Below the pieces are notes generated by a model, which saw nothing but the letters and a program-made list of their open reading frames with translations, did not search any database and was not told where the DNA came from. This document shows positions 32,743 through 41,455 of a stretch of 64,000 nt of DNA, in pieces. Numbering within the stretch: the stretch's first letter is position 1; each line of letters begins with the position of its first letter. Source of the DNA: PLanc-01 sp035342095 (lineage in GTDB: Bacteria > Planctomycetota > Phycisphaerae > Sedimentisphaerales > Anaerobacaceae); NCBI GenBank assembly GCA_035342095.1, contig DAOQWL010000014.1, positions 1 through 64,000 of the forward strand, given 5' to 3'. Made by a program: the position numbers and the translations under genes.

Positions 32743-35700
32743 TCATTTCGTCGTTCGCGGCGTGATCTGAACCTCCCCGAGGAGGTACGGCTCGCCCAGG
32801 ATCTGGCTCTCCTCGCTGCGGGTCGTGTCGATGACGACCGCGTAGACCTTGCACGTCCCGGCGGGCAGACCCGCCAGGCGGGCGGGGTAGTTGTCTTCGA
32901 CGATCTGATCGGGCTTGAGCAGCGACAGCGGCGCGGTCCAGTCGCCTGGGTCGTGACGCGTGTACCAGGGCGTGCCACGTCGCGGCGTCTGGCCTTCGAC
33001 ACTGAGCCGCAGTGCAGGCATCACGTTCGGCGGGATCTCGCCGGCCACGCGCCACCACGTGGACACCGGGAGGATTCCACCCTCGACCGCCGACTGCGGC
33101 AGACGCGACGCCAGCAATTCCACTTTCGGAGCCAGCTCTGCCGGCGGAGTCACTCTACGGGCGTCTTCAGGCACCTCCGACACGAGGACTGCATCGGATA
33201 TGGAAGGTGAGAAGTTGAGAAGGTCAGAGGGTCGGACAGTCTGGTTCTTCCCTGGGCTCCCGTCGCGTGCCGCCATCTCTCCGACCTTCTCACCTTCTGA
33301 TCTTCTCACCTTCTCTTCCGCGCTCACCTTCCTGCCGCGGTCCGGCTCCGGACGGGAGGTTGCCTTGGGTTCTGCAATATCGATCACACCTATAGGCCGG
33401 CCCTCGATGTCTTCCTCGACGACGAGATCCGTCCCCATGGCAGAGCACAGATCGCGCATTTCCGCGAGGATTTCGTTCGCTTCTGGCGACCGGGCGAGGA
33501 CAGTGTGACCCTCCAGGGCCTGCGCGGGAATGACTTCGATCCTGTGGACGCCCTTGGGGGAAAGGTGCAGGCGGAAGAGGGCGCTTCGCCTGCCTTGGGG
33601 CTGAAGCTCGCAGTCGAAGAGGAGATTGCCCATGTCGTAGACGACCGGCTTGCCATCCATCAGCTCGATGCCCTGCAAGCGGTGGGCGGAGTGGCCCAGA
33701 ATGAGATCCACGCCGTGCTCGAACGCGATGCGAGCCATCTCCCGATGGGCGGGCTGTGTGTCACGGACCCAGTTGTCGCCCCAGTGGATCGTGAGGGCCA
33801 GGAGGTCGCAGCGTCCCTGAGCCCATTGCCCCAGCCATTGCATCTCTTTTTCAAATGCTCCGAGGTCCTCCTCGCCAGCATAGTAGGTGCCGGGACGGTC
33901 TTCCTTCACGCGCGAGTGGGGCATCGTAGTGTCCATGCCCGCGAGGGCGACCGAGACCGGCCCGACGCGGATCAGGCGGGGCTCCTGCGCCGCGTGAACC
34001 GAACGAATCCCTCGGCGCGCGAGGTTCGGAGTTCCGCCTTCCGGCGGGTCAAGACCGCGTAAACGCGGAACTCCGAACGGATCTGCCTTTTCCCATTTCT
34101 CGGGAGATCCCATGTCGTTGCCGATGCCGACGCAGACCAGTCCGGCCTTCTCGCACCACATCGCGGTGTCGGCGACGCTCAGCGGACCATAATCGCCGGC
34201 GTGATTGTTGGCGGCGGTCACAATGTCGATGCCCGCGCTCGTCAGACAGCGGAGCATCTCGGGTCTCGCGCGGTAGTAGAAGGGACAGCGTTCCCCCTTG
34301 TCGGCGGGCGATCCGCGGAGCGAGACGCAGCATTCGAGATTGCACAGCGCCGCATCGGCTGCGGAGAGGACAGATGCAACGCCCGCGAGGGGCCAGTCGT
34401 AGCCGTTGCGCCCGACGAGGTCGTGCTCCCATCGGGCGAGAACCGTGTCGCCGCCGGCGACGAGAACGCCTCGATCCGACGCCGACTCGTCGAAAACAGA
34501 CAGGTCGGGCCTGCTTTGAGGGGGAAAAATCTCTTGGTTCGATTCTTCGCTCTCGGCCCGACGGTTCCTGCGGGCAATCACCTGCGTGTACCGCCGGCTG
34601 GACTGTTCGAGGACCTTGATCTCGAAATGGTACAGCACCACCTGCTTCTCGTTGTCGGGCCGCTCCGTGATGCACAGGGGGACCAGGATGACGTCGGGTG
34701 CCATCTCCGCAGGCATACTCCCGCGATCTCCGTTCGCGAGGGCCCAGTACTCCCTGTTCCCGGGGCCCTGCTCCCGCATGAGTTGGTCGAAGCGGACCTC
34801 GTCGAGGAGCGTGACCGCCATCTTCCGAGAGATCAGATCCTTCAAGGTTTTGTGGAGGGACACACGCGCGTCGCCCAGGCTGGCGAGGGTCTGGTCCTCC
34901 AGAGGCATCACGACGACGGCCTTGCCCTCGCCGACACGGAGTGAATCAGCCAGCCGGTCCGCCGCCTCCGCCGCAAGGTCCGTCCAGATCTGCGACGAAT
35001 GAGCGGTGGTGACGGGCGTCTCCGCCTTCTGGGCCTTCCTGGCCAGCTTGAACCGGCCGTCGCCCGTCGCGAGCAGGTCGGCTTCGTTGCTCCTGAACCA
35101 TGAACGGAAGCGGAAGAGATGGCGGCTGTTCTCCAGAGCCGCTGTCGCCAGTTCGGCACTGTCGCACAGCTCTCGCATGGATTTCTCACGCAGTCCGTCC
35201 GCTTCGGGCAAGGTCGCGGCCCGACGCAGGCACTCGTTCCGGCCGGAGGCGGCCAAGGCGCGAATCATCTTCAGGCGGTCCTGCTCGCCAGCCTTCTCCC
35301 AGCGGAGCAGGGCGCATTCCAGGAGGTCCGCCGCCGGCGGGGTCTGTCCCCCGTCCAGGAGCCAGGCATACGCCGCGTCCACCTGCTTCTCGGGCCGGAA
35401 CTCGAACCAGCGGGTGCGATGGTCCTCCTGGAGGCCGGGATCGTCCCCTTCGATGCGGAGCTTGGCGCGGTACTCCCAGCCCAGCGAGTCGTCCTCGCCT
35501 CCCGCCTGGCGGCACCAGATCATCGCATCGTGGTAGACGCGGCCGAAGTGGCTCCTCCTGCCACGGATCGGATTGGCGTCTCGCGAGCAGTCGGCGGGGA
35601 ACCAGCCGTACCCCGTCAGATAGACCTCCGTCCATCGATGGAAGACGCAATCCGTCGTGGGAAGGTCGCGGAACCCGCTGCTGGTGCCCCCCACGCTCCG

Positions 35701-37389
35701 CGTCGGCAGGCCCGCCAGGCGACACAGGCCGCAGAGCACGTAGTTGTACTCGCTGCACGAACCCGTCCCGCGGGCGAGAACCACCGCCGCGGGGTCCCAC
35801 TTGCTGTCTCGGACGTAGCGGACCTTGCCGATGATGTAGTCGTGGATTCTCGTCAGCTTGTCGAGGTCGCTCGTCGCATCCCGCGTCAGGTCGGCAGCAA
35901 TCCTGCGCATCGACTCGTCATCCATCGAGTAGTTCGTCTCGGGCTTCAGATACCGCTGTCTCTGCTCGGGCGCCAGGACCGGGGCGTTCGGGTCCGCCGA
36001 CTGTCCCGCGTTCCATCGCATGTTCCGCAGGGTAATGCCGACGACGAAGCCGAGGTCGATCCAGCCGCCTGGTTCGAGACTGTCGAACGAGTAATGGGCC
36101 AGCGTCTGGCCGTGTACGTCGGTGAAGACACGCTGCTGGCCCCGCTCCGAGAGGTGCAGGTAGTGGATCTCCTGGCGGGGGGACTCCAGCGGAAGGGGCA
36201 TGAAGACGTCGATCTTGCCGGCGGCCTTCGACGTGGTGTTCATGACGCGGTACTCATACTTGATCGTCCGCTGAATGGGCGACCAGGTAGTTTCCCTGCC
36301 CGCCGCGACCTGCGGCTTGTTCTGGGGGACCATCGAGTCGATGATTGCCAGGATGGACTCCCAGACTTTGACGCCACTGTCGGAGTTGGTCATGATGACA
36401 CAGCCCGACCGGCGCCTCGGATCGAACCGGGACGTACACCGAAAGCCCGTCCCGTTGCTGCCGCTGTGACAGACCCATCCGCCCTTGTCCGCGGGGGCGA
36501 TCACCCATCCGAGCGAGCGCCGCGAATGGTCATCGCCCTGCTCGGGCTGGACCTGCAAGGTCGTCATCCCTTCGAGCGTCTCGGCCTTAAGCGAATGGCT
36601 CGCCGAGCGGTCCAGCTTCATCATCTCGATCAGGAACAGCGCGTAGTCCGTGGGCGTGGTGTAGAGAGAGAAAGCGGCATTGCCCAGGTCGTAGAATCGA
36701 CGCGACGGCTTGAGGTTCCCGTCCTTGTCGTGCCCGCCCGCGAAGTTGTCCTCCAGAGTCGCACGCCACACGTAGCTGCTTCGCGTCATGTTCAGAGGCC
36801 CGAGCAACACCTGGTCCATCCAGGCATCGACGGATTGTCCCGTCAGGTGCGCGATCGCGGTTTGCAGGTACGTGTAGCCTTCGCCGGAGTAAGTGAATCG
36901 CGTGCCCGGGTCGTGCAGCACCTTCAGGGGTCCGCCCTTTCGCCAGCCGCCCTCGCGCCAATTGGGCAATCCGGTCCGGTGGAGCAGGACCATCCGGCCG
37001 GTGATCTGTTTGGCCAGGGGCTGGTCGGGCAGGTACGGCTCGGGGAGAAAACTGTCCAGCGGGCGGTCGAGGTCGAATCGACCCTCCTCGACCAGCTTCA
37101 GGACCGCGTAAGAGAAGACCGGCTTGCTCATGGAGGCGGCCTCGAAGACCGTCTCGTCGTCCACCTTCTCGGGCTTGCCCGCCGTGCGGACGCCGAAAAC
37201 GCCTTTCCAGGCGATGCGACCGTCGCCAATGAGAACCATAGACAGGCCGGGCACGTGCTCGGCTTCCATCAGTTGGGGGATCTTCGCCTCCAGCACGCGG
37301 ACGAGTGGTTCGATCTCCTGGGCCCCGAGCGCACCTGCGCCGGCTTGGATTGCCAAAACGGCTACTGCGATTCGAACGAGTGCGGACAT
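32743..37389 (-). CDS. 1548-residue exported protein: serine hydrolase, transglutaminase, CsgG-like and CapA domains
   Basis: AGAGGGG precedes the ATG; a signal peptide (to about residue 23) is present. Residues 24-355: class C beta-lactamase-like serine hydrolase with AASMSKP (Ser86, Lys89) and Tyr167 in FTYSGEGY. Residues 365-680: transglutaminase-like domain with Cys in TGSCSEYNYV and His in VFHRWTEVY, Asp in PADCSRD. About 835-940: a nucleotide-fold segment like curli CsgG/FlgO (VVVMPLEDQTLASLGDARVS). About 970-1345: CapA/PgsA poly-gamma-glutamate-synthesis-like metallophosphatase (ILGHSAHRLQGIE, VYDMGNLLFD). A C-terminal beta domain follows. Repeat elements interrupt it at residues about 943-966, 1101-1123 and 1359-1396. 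The role may be wall or polymer processing. Confidence 0.8.
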   Translation of the reverse strand: MSALVRIAVAVLAIQAGAGALGAQEIEPLVRVLEAKIPQLMEAEHVPGLSMVLIGDGRIAWKGVFGVRTAGKPEKVDDETVFEAASMSKPVFSYAVLKLVEEGRFDLDRPLDSFLPEPYLPDQPLAKQITGRMVLLHRTGLPNWREGGWRKGGPLKVLHDPGTRFTYSGEGYTYLQTAIAHLTGQSVDAWMDQVLLGPLNMTRSSYVWRATLEDNFAGGHDKDGNLKPSRRFYDLGNAAFSLYTTPTDYALFLIEMMKLDRSASHSLKAETLEGMTTLQVQPEQGDDHSRRSLGWVIAPADKGGWVCHSGSNGTGFRCTSRFDPRRRSGCVIMTNSDSGVKVWESILAIIDSMVPQNKPQVAAGRETTWSPIQRTIKYEYRVMNTTSKAAGKIDVFMPLPLESPRQEIHYLHLSERGQQRVFTDVHGQTLAHYSFDSLEPGGWIDLGFVVGITLRNMRWNAGQSADPNAPVLAPEQRQRYLKPETNYSMDDESMRRIAADLTRDATSDLDKLTRIHDYIIGKVRYVRDSKWDPAAVVLARGTGSCSEYNYVLCGLCRLAGLPTRSVGGTSSGFRDLPTTDCVFHRWTEVYLTGYGWFPADCSRDANPIRGRRSHFGRVYHDAMIWCRQAGGEDDSLGWEYRAKLRIEGDDPGLQEDHRTRWFEFRPEKQVDAAYAWLLDGGQTPPAADLLECALLRWEKAGEQDRLKMIRALAASGRNECLRRAATLPEADGLREKSMRELCDSAELATAALENSRHLFRFRSWFRSNEADLLATGDGRFKLARKAQKAETPVTTAHSSQIWTDLAAEAADRLADSLRVGEGKAVVVMPLEDQTLASLGDARVSLHKTLKDLISRKMAVTLLDEVRFDQLMREQGPGNREYWALANGDRGSMPAEMAPDVILVPLCITERPDNEKQVVLYHFEIKVLEQSSRRYTQVIARRNRRAESEESNQEIFPPQSRPDLSVFDESASDRGVLVAGGDTVLARWEHDLVGRNGYDWPLAGVASVLSAADAALCNLECCVSLRGSPADKGERCPFYYRARPEMLRCLTSAGIDIVTAANNHAGDYGPLSVADTAMWCEKAGLVCVGIGNDMGSPEKWEKADPFGVPRLRGLDPPEGGTPNLARRGIRSVHAAQEPRLIRVGPVSVALAGMDTTMPHSRVKEDRPGTYYAGEEDLGAFEKEMQWLGQWAQGRCDLLALTIHWGDNWVRDTQPAHREMARIAFEHGVDLILGHSAHRLQGIELMDGKPVVYDMGNLLFDCELQPQGRRSALFRLHLSPKGVHRIEVIPAQALEGHTVLARSPEANEILAEMRDLCSAMGTDLVVEEDIEGRPIGVIDIAEPKATSRPEPDRGRKVSAEEKVRRSEGEKVGEMAARDGSPGKNQTVRPSDLLNFSPSISDAVLVSEVPEDARRVTPPAELAPKVELLASRLPQSAVEGGILPVSTWWRVAGEIPPNVMPALRLSVEGQTPRRGTPWYTRHDPGDWTAPLSLLKPDQIVEDNYPARLAGLPAGTCKVYAVVIDTTRSEESQILGEPYLLGEVQITPRTTK
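33203..33313. repeat. palindromic element B, copy B1 (in frame inside a gene)
   Basis: 111 bp (37 codons). GAAGGTGAGAAG (33203-33214) and CTTCTCACCTTC (33302-33313) pair; further CCGACCTTCTCACC copies lie inside. It encodes KVRRSEGEKVGE ... QTVRPSDLLNFSPS in the 1548-residue protein, after the CapA domain. B2 at 45463-45575 is its homologue in nadE. Confidence 0.9.
34024..34094. repeat. palindromic element C (C1) with an A-type arm, in frame inside a gene
   Basis: A 55-bp core (34024-34078): GTTCGGAGTTCCGC pairs with GCGGAACTCCGAAC, enclosing hairpins CCGCC-TTCC-GGCGG and CCGCG-TAAA-CGCGG. Directly after it comes GATCTGCCTTTTCCC (34080-34094), the right arm of element A. It encodes DPFGVPRLRGLDPPEGGTPN within the CapA domain. 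Confidence 0.8.
34494..34562. repeat. half copy of element A (A3), in frame inside a gene
   Basis: GAAAACAGACAGGTCGGGCC, then a degenerate hairpin like the left hairpin of A. GTCGGGCC (34504-34511) pairs with GGCCCGAC (34555-34562). It encodes the stretch ESNQEIFPPQSRPDLSVFDE at the junction between the CsgG-like and CapA domains. Confidence 0.75.
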
Positions 37390-37542
37390 ACGAATTCACC
37401 CCTCTGAGTCGTTCTTCTGTTCGTGAATCATCGCTGGTCGGAGACCTCCGGCGGCTCGGGAAGAGCCCGGAAGCTATCCGATAGACCCCATCATAGTCGA
37501 ATCGGCGGACACTTGCCAGAGAGGTCTGTACTGCCTGCAGAT

Positions 37543-37603
37543 CGGAAAAAGGCGGGTCCGTTTGGAGTTCCGCGTTTACGCGGTCCTGACCCGCCTTTTT
37601 CCG
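37543..37603. repeat. element C half copy inside A-type arms (C2)
   Basis: Perfect 16-bp arms CGGAAAAAGGCGGGTC (37543-37558) and GACCCGCCTTTTTCCG (37588-37603) enclose GGAGTTCCGCGTTTACGCGG, which matches the reverse complement of C1. It lies between the divergent 1548-residue-protein gene and the first glycosyltransferase gene. Confidence 0.8.
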
Positions 37604-37637
37604 AGCAACGGGCGAGAACAGACGTTACGATATCGGC

Positions 37638-38828
37638 ATGAACGACACTCCGGGCGACACACAGCCGATACGAGTGCTGTACTGCATCATGGACAACCGG
37701 TTCGGCGGGCCGCACCGGCTGGCGGAGACTGCCGCGCGGCGCCTGAGGACACTCGGCGTGGAAACGTCTTTTCTGTTCGGGCAGAAGAGCCCCGAGCTCT
37801 GGCGGCCGGAGGGGTTCGAGGCCTTCTGGTGTCGATCCATTCAGTGTTTCGCGCGGCATCACCCCCTGCTCAACTTCGTCCGGTTCTGCTGCATGCTGCC
37901 TTATAATGCAGCGAAGATCCGCAAGCTGATCCGGTCGAAGGACATCACCCTCGTACACGTTGACGGCGTGACGAACTTCGTTCCGGCCCTGGCGGCCCGG
38001 TGGGCGGGCGTCCCCATCGTGTGGCTCTACAACGACCATCTCCCCGGCCCGCTCCAGCGGCTCCTGCTGCCCATGGTCACGCGTCTGGCGTCCCGGGTCA
38101 TCGTGCAGGGCGAGGGGCTCAGACAATCGCGCACCGCCGGCAATCCCCGGCTGCGGGACAAGACCTCGGTCATATACTCCGGTATTGACGCCGATTCGCT
38201 CGTCCGCGAGGCCTACGACGCAGCGGAGCGGGCCCGCCTCCGCGCCGAACTGGGCGTACCGGCGGACTGCGTCCTCATCGGCGCGATCGGCAATCTGAAC
38301 CGATTCAAGGGCTACCCGTACTTCCTCCAAGCCGCCGCGAAGATCCGACAGCGGGTCAGCCATGCCCGGTTTGTCATCGTCGGGCGCAAGCTCGATACGG
38401 ATGCCGCCTGCTGGGAGCAGGTGCAGCAATTGAGGGCCGAGCTGGGATTGGAGGACAGCGTGTTCCTCGCCGGCTTCCGCGAGGACATTCCGCGGGTCCT
38501 TTCCGCGTTGGATGTGTTCGTCCTGCCCTCGATCCTGGAATCGTGCCCGGTGGCCCTGCTGGAGGCGATGGCAATGAAGGTCCCCGTCGTGGCGACGGAC
38601 GTCGGGGCGGTCCGCGAGATGGTGGATTCGGGCCGGACGGGGTTCGTCGTGCCCGCGGGCGACGGCGGCGCAATGGCCGAAGCCGTCCTGATGATCCTGG
38701 CGAAGCCCCGCGACCAGGTCGAAAAAATGGTCGAGCAGGCCAGAAAAACAGTTGAGCAGAAATTCGCGATTGATACAATAGCCCGACAGCAGAAAGAAGT
38801 ATACGAGCTTTGTCGATTGTCATGGTAA
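37638..38828 (+). CDS. glycosyltransferase family 4
   Basis: A 396-residue GT-B enzyme. The N-terminal acceptor domain begins VLYCIMDNRFGGPHRLAE. The C-terminal donor domain has AIGNLNRFKGYPYFLQAA and the ExxxxxxxE motif in ESCPVALLEAMAMKVPVV, followed by DVGAVREMVDSGRTGFVVP. It transfers a sugar from a nucleotide sugar in the cytoplasm; donor and acceptor are not readable. It opens the plus-strand glycan cluster. The start has no strong ribosome site. Confidence 0.9.
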   Translation: MNDTPGDTQPIRVLYCIMDNRFGGPHRLAETAARRLRTLGVETSFLFGQKSPELWRPEGFEAFWCRSIQCFARHHPLLNFVRFCCMLPYNAAKIRKLIRSKDITLVHVDGVTNFVPALAARWAGVPIVWLYNDHLPGPLQRLLLPMVTRLASRVIVQGEGLRQSRTAGNPRLRDKTSVIYSGIDADSLVREAYDAAERARLRAELGVPADCVLIGAIGNLNRFKGYPYFLQAAAKIRQRVSHARFVIVGRKLDTDAACWEQVQQLRAELGLEDSVFLAGFREDIPRVLSALDVFVLPSILESCPVALLEAMAMKVPVVATDVGAVREMVDSGRTGFVVPAGDGGAMAEAVLMILAKPRDQVEKMVEQARKTVEQKFAIDTIARQQKEVYELCRLSW

Positions 38829-39013
38829 GTTACAGCACGGAGAAGTTGCTGAAAGGTTGCCAGGAATCGGTCTATTGCAGTGCCGACGGCACGCCCACGA
38901 GCATCTGGGTGGTGGACAACAACTCTCACGACGACAGCGTGCCGATGGTCAAGTCGCATTTCCCGAAGGTGCAGGTCATCGAGAACCAAGCGAACGTCGG
39001 CTTCTCCCGGTTG
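38810..39013 (+). pseudogene. N-terminal remnant of a glycosyltransferase family 2 gene
   Basis: A TTG-started frame overlapping the GT4 gene by 19 nt encodes MSIVMVSYSTEKLLKGC, WVVDNNSHDDSV and IENQANVGFSR, the first about 65 residues of a GT-A fold. After about 39010 homology stops and the frame runs into unrelated sequence (to a stop at 39127). An intact GT2 gene starts 77 bp later with the same opening. It is most likely a deletion remnant of a tandem duplicate. Confidence 0.75.
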
Positions 39014-39086
39014 TGCTGCCCGGCCGTCTCCCGGAACCGGTCTGACTGCCTGGAGAGATCCTTGGCTCATTGCCTTTGTGAGGTGC

Positions 39087-39986
39087 ATGGTGGGCGCACG
39101 CGTATCGATCTCCATAGTCAACTATAACGCGAAAGAGTACCTGGAACAGTGCTTGCAGTCCTTGTTCGCAACCGGTTGCAGGTTCCCGATAGAGGTCATC
39201 GTGGTGGACAACCACTCCCAGGACGGGAGCGGCCAACTGGTGAAAGAGCAGTTCCCCACGGTCACGCTGATCCAGAGCGACAACAACGAAGGTTTCATCA
39301 AGGCCAACAATCGAGGGCTCAGAGCCAGCCGGGGCGAGTACGTATTGTCCCTCAACAACGACACCGTTGTACGGCCCGGAGCCCTGGACGCCCTGGTCGA
39401 TTTCATGGACAGCCATCCCGAGTCCGGGGCCTGCGGACCCAAGGTCCTGAACCCGAACGGCTCTTTGCAGAAGCAGTGCCGAAGAGGCTTCCCGACGCCC
39501 ATGTCCGCCATCTACTACTTCCTTCGGCTTCACAAGTTGTTTCCACGGAACAAGAGGTTCGGGCACTATGTGATGTCGCATCTGCACCCCGACGAGATGG
39601 GCGAAATCGACTCCCTGTCCGGCGCGTGCATGATGGTCCGAAGGGAAGTGATGGACCGCGTGGGCCTGATGGACGAATCGTACACGATGTACGGGGACGA
39701 TCTGGATTGGTGCTATCGGATCAAGAAGGCCGGGTGGAAGATTCACTACGTGCCCCAGGCGGTGATCATGCACCACGGCGGCTTGGGAGGCAGCAGGGTC
39801 CTGCCCTACAAGAATACGTGGGAGTTCTACAGATCGATGGCGGTTTTCCACGAGAAGCACTACTCGGAGAGCTACTCTTTTCTGACAAACTTCCTTGTGT
39901 ACTCCGGAATCTGGGCCATGGCGGGGGTGAACATCGCCCTGAACCTCGTGCGCAGAGAGAAGATCGTGGGTTCCAGGAAGGCGTAG
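39087..39986 (+). CDS. glycosyltransferase family 2, rhamnosyltransferase-like
   Basis: A 299-residue GT-A enzyme starting MVGARVSISIVNYNAKEY. Motifs are VIVVDNHSQDGS, LSLNNDTVVRPGALD (the DxD-type acidic site) and YGDDLDWCYRIKKAGW (catalytic base region), then a C-terminal amphipathic helix and hydrophobic segment (about 270-290) that may touch the membrane. The layout is like WbbL-type rhamnosyltransferases. The start at 39087 is where family homology begins; its ribosome site (GAGGTG) is close. Two rhamnose-type nucleotide-sugar genes follow. Confidence 0.88.
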   Translation: MVGARVSISIVNYNAKEYLEQCLQSLFATGCRFPIEVIVVDNHSQDGSGQLVKEQFPTVTLIQSDNNEGFIKANNRGLRASRGEYVLSLNNDTVVRPGALDALVDFMDSHPESGACGPKVLNPNGSLQKQCRRGFPTPMSAIYYFLRLHKLFPRNKRFGHYVMSHLHPDEMGEIDSLSGACMMVRREVMDRVGLMDESYTMYGDDLDWCYRIKKAGWKIHYVPQAVIMHHGGLGGSRVLPYKNTWEFYRSMAVFHEKHYSESYSFLTNFLVYSGIWAMAGVNIALNLVRREKIVGSRKA

Positions 39987-40062
39987 CGGGCCGCACTCCC
40001 GAGAGCCGCAGCCATGGCGCCCGGAACCGGCAGAGCAAACACGAAATGGACAGAGGCTGAAG

Positions 40063-40701
40063 ATGAAGATACTGACGGTGCGGTCACTCTCGATCCCGGC
40101 GGTCAAGGTGATTCGTTTCGCCCGTTTCCCGGATCACAGAGGGTACTTCACGGAACCCTATCGGTTGACGGACTTCGACACCCATCCCGATATGAGTTTC
40201 ATGAGGCAAATCCGATTCGTTCAGGCCAATGAGAGCTACTCGAAACGCGGCGTCGTCCGGGGTCTGCACTTCCAGTGGAACCCCTGCATGGGCAAGCTCG
40301 TGCGAACCCTGGTCGGCCACATGGTGGACGTCGTGCTCGACATTCGCAAGGGATCCCCCACGTTTGGCCGGGCCATTGCTTATGACATGCGATCCACGTT
40401 CGACCAGGATTGGGGTGAATGGATTTGGGTGCCTCCGGGATTCGCACACGGGAACTTCTTTCCTCAGGACAGCGTCATCGAGTACTTCTGTTCCGGCTCG
40501 TACAGTCCGACCTGTGAAGCGGGGATCTCCCCTTTGGCAACGGATATCGACTGGTCTCTGTGCGATCCAGGGCTTAAAGACGCCTTCGACGCCGCGGCGA
40601 GATCGGAGCCCCTCATGACGGACAAGGATAGAAACGCGCTCACGGTGGCGGCCTGGGCAGCGGATGCGCGATCGGATCATTTCGTATATGGACCATGCTA
40701 A
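40063..40701 (+). CDS. dTDP-4-dehydrorhamnose 3,5-epimerase-like (RmlC family)
   Basis: A 212-residue cupin-fold protein. RGVVRGLHFQWNP holds the catalytic His, VDVVLDIRKGSPTFG the conserved Asp, and WVPPGFAHGNFF the second conserved His region, as in RmlC. It differs enough from typical RmlC to act on another nucleotide sugar. AGAGG is 6 nt before the ATG. The next gene is an RmlD-like reductase, so a deoxysugar-making pair is likely. Confidence 0.82.
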   Translation: MKILTVRSLSIPAVKVIRFARFPDHRGYFTEPYRLTDFDTHPDMSFMRQIRFVQANESYSKRGVVRGLHFQWNPCMGKLVRTLVGHMVDVVLDIRKGSPTFGRAIAYDMRSTFDQDWGEWIWVPPGFAHGNFFPQDSVIEYFCSGSYSPTCEAGISPLATDIDWSLCDPGLKDAFDAAARSEPLMTDKDRNALTVAAWAADARSDHFVYGPC

Positions 40702-40725
40702 CCGCGGGATTGACGAGGGCACAGG

Positions 40726-41445
40726 ATGACGAGTGGATCGGGATGTCTCTTCACCGGGGGCAGCGGACTGCTTGGGTCGGCCTTTCGGGCCATCCTGCCG
40801 GACGCACAGTACCCTTCGTCCGCCGAGTTCGACGTGACGAACTACCCGCAGATGAGAAGCTACCTGTGCGACAAGCCGTGCCGGACGCTGATCCATGCCG
40901 CGGCGTTCACCTCTCCGCCCAGGGTGGACCGAGACCCCGGGCACGCCGTCGAAGTCAATATCATCGGGACGGCTCACGTGGTTCGCCTCTGTATGGAGTT
41001 CGACTGTCGGCTCATCTACATCTCCACGGACTACGTCTTCCAGGGCGATCGGGGCAACTACCGCGAAGAGGATGCGCTGCATCCGGTCAACGGGTATGCG
41101 TGGTCCAAACTGGGAGGCGAGTGCGCCGTGCGGATGTACCCCAAAGGGCTTATCGTACGGACGACCTTCGGGCCGGACGTGTTTCCCTATCCGAGTGCCT
41201 TCGCAGATCAGTGGACCAGTCGAGAGAAGGTCTCCGTCATCGCCAGGAAGATCGTCCGGCTGCTTGACACCGACGTCACGGGGGTGATTCACATCGGAAG
41301 CCGGCGCAGGACCGTGCTGGAATACGCCCGGAGCCTGGACGAGACCCGTCCTGTCGGTTCCATGTCCATTCATGATGTCGCGTTCCGCGTCCCCGAGGAC
41401 ACCTCCCTCGATTGCGGCAAATATGATGCGCTCGTAGGACCATAG
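40726..41445 (+). CDS. RmlD-like NAD(P)-dependent sugar reductase
   Basis: A 239-residue short-chain dehydrogenase. CLFTGGSGLLGSAFR is the cofactor loop, YISTDYVFQGDRGNYREEDA matches RmlD, and NGYAWSKLGGE carries YxxxK. It is shorter than RmlD (about 290) with a reduced C-terminal substrate domain. It should reduce a 4-keto sugar nucleotide made by the preceding epimerase. Spacing to neighbours is 24 and 10 bp. Confidence 0.8.
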   Translation: MTSGSGCLFTGGSGLLGSAFRAILPDAQYPSSAEFDVTNYPQMRSYLCDKPCRTLIHAAAFTSPPRVDRDPGHAVEVNIIGTAHVVRLCMEFDCRLIYISTDYVFQGDRGNYREEDALHPVNGYAWSKLGGECAVRMYPKGLIVRTTFGPDVFPYPSAFADQWTSREKVSVIARKIVRLLDTDVTGVIHIGSRRRTVLEYARSLDETRPVGSMSIHDVAFRVPEDTSLDCGKYDALVGP

Positions 41446-41455
41446 GAGTACGAGG

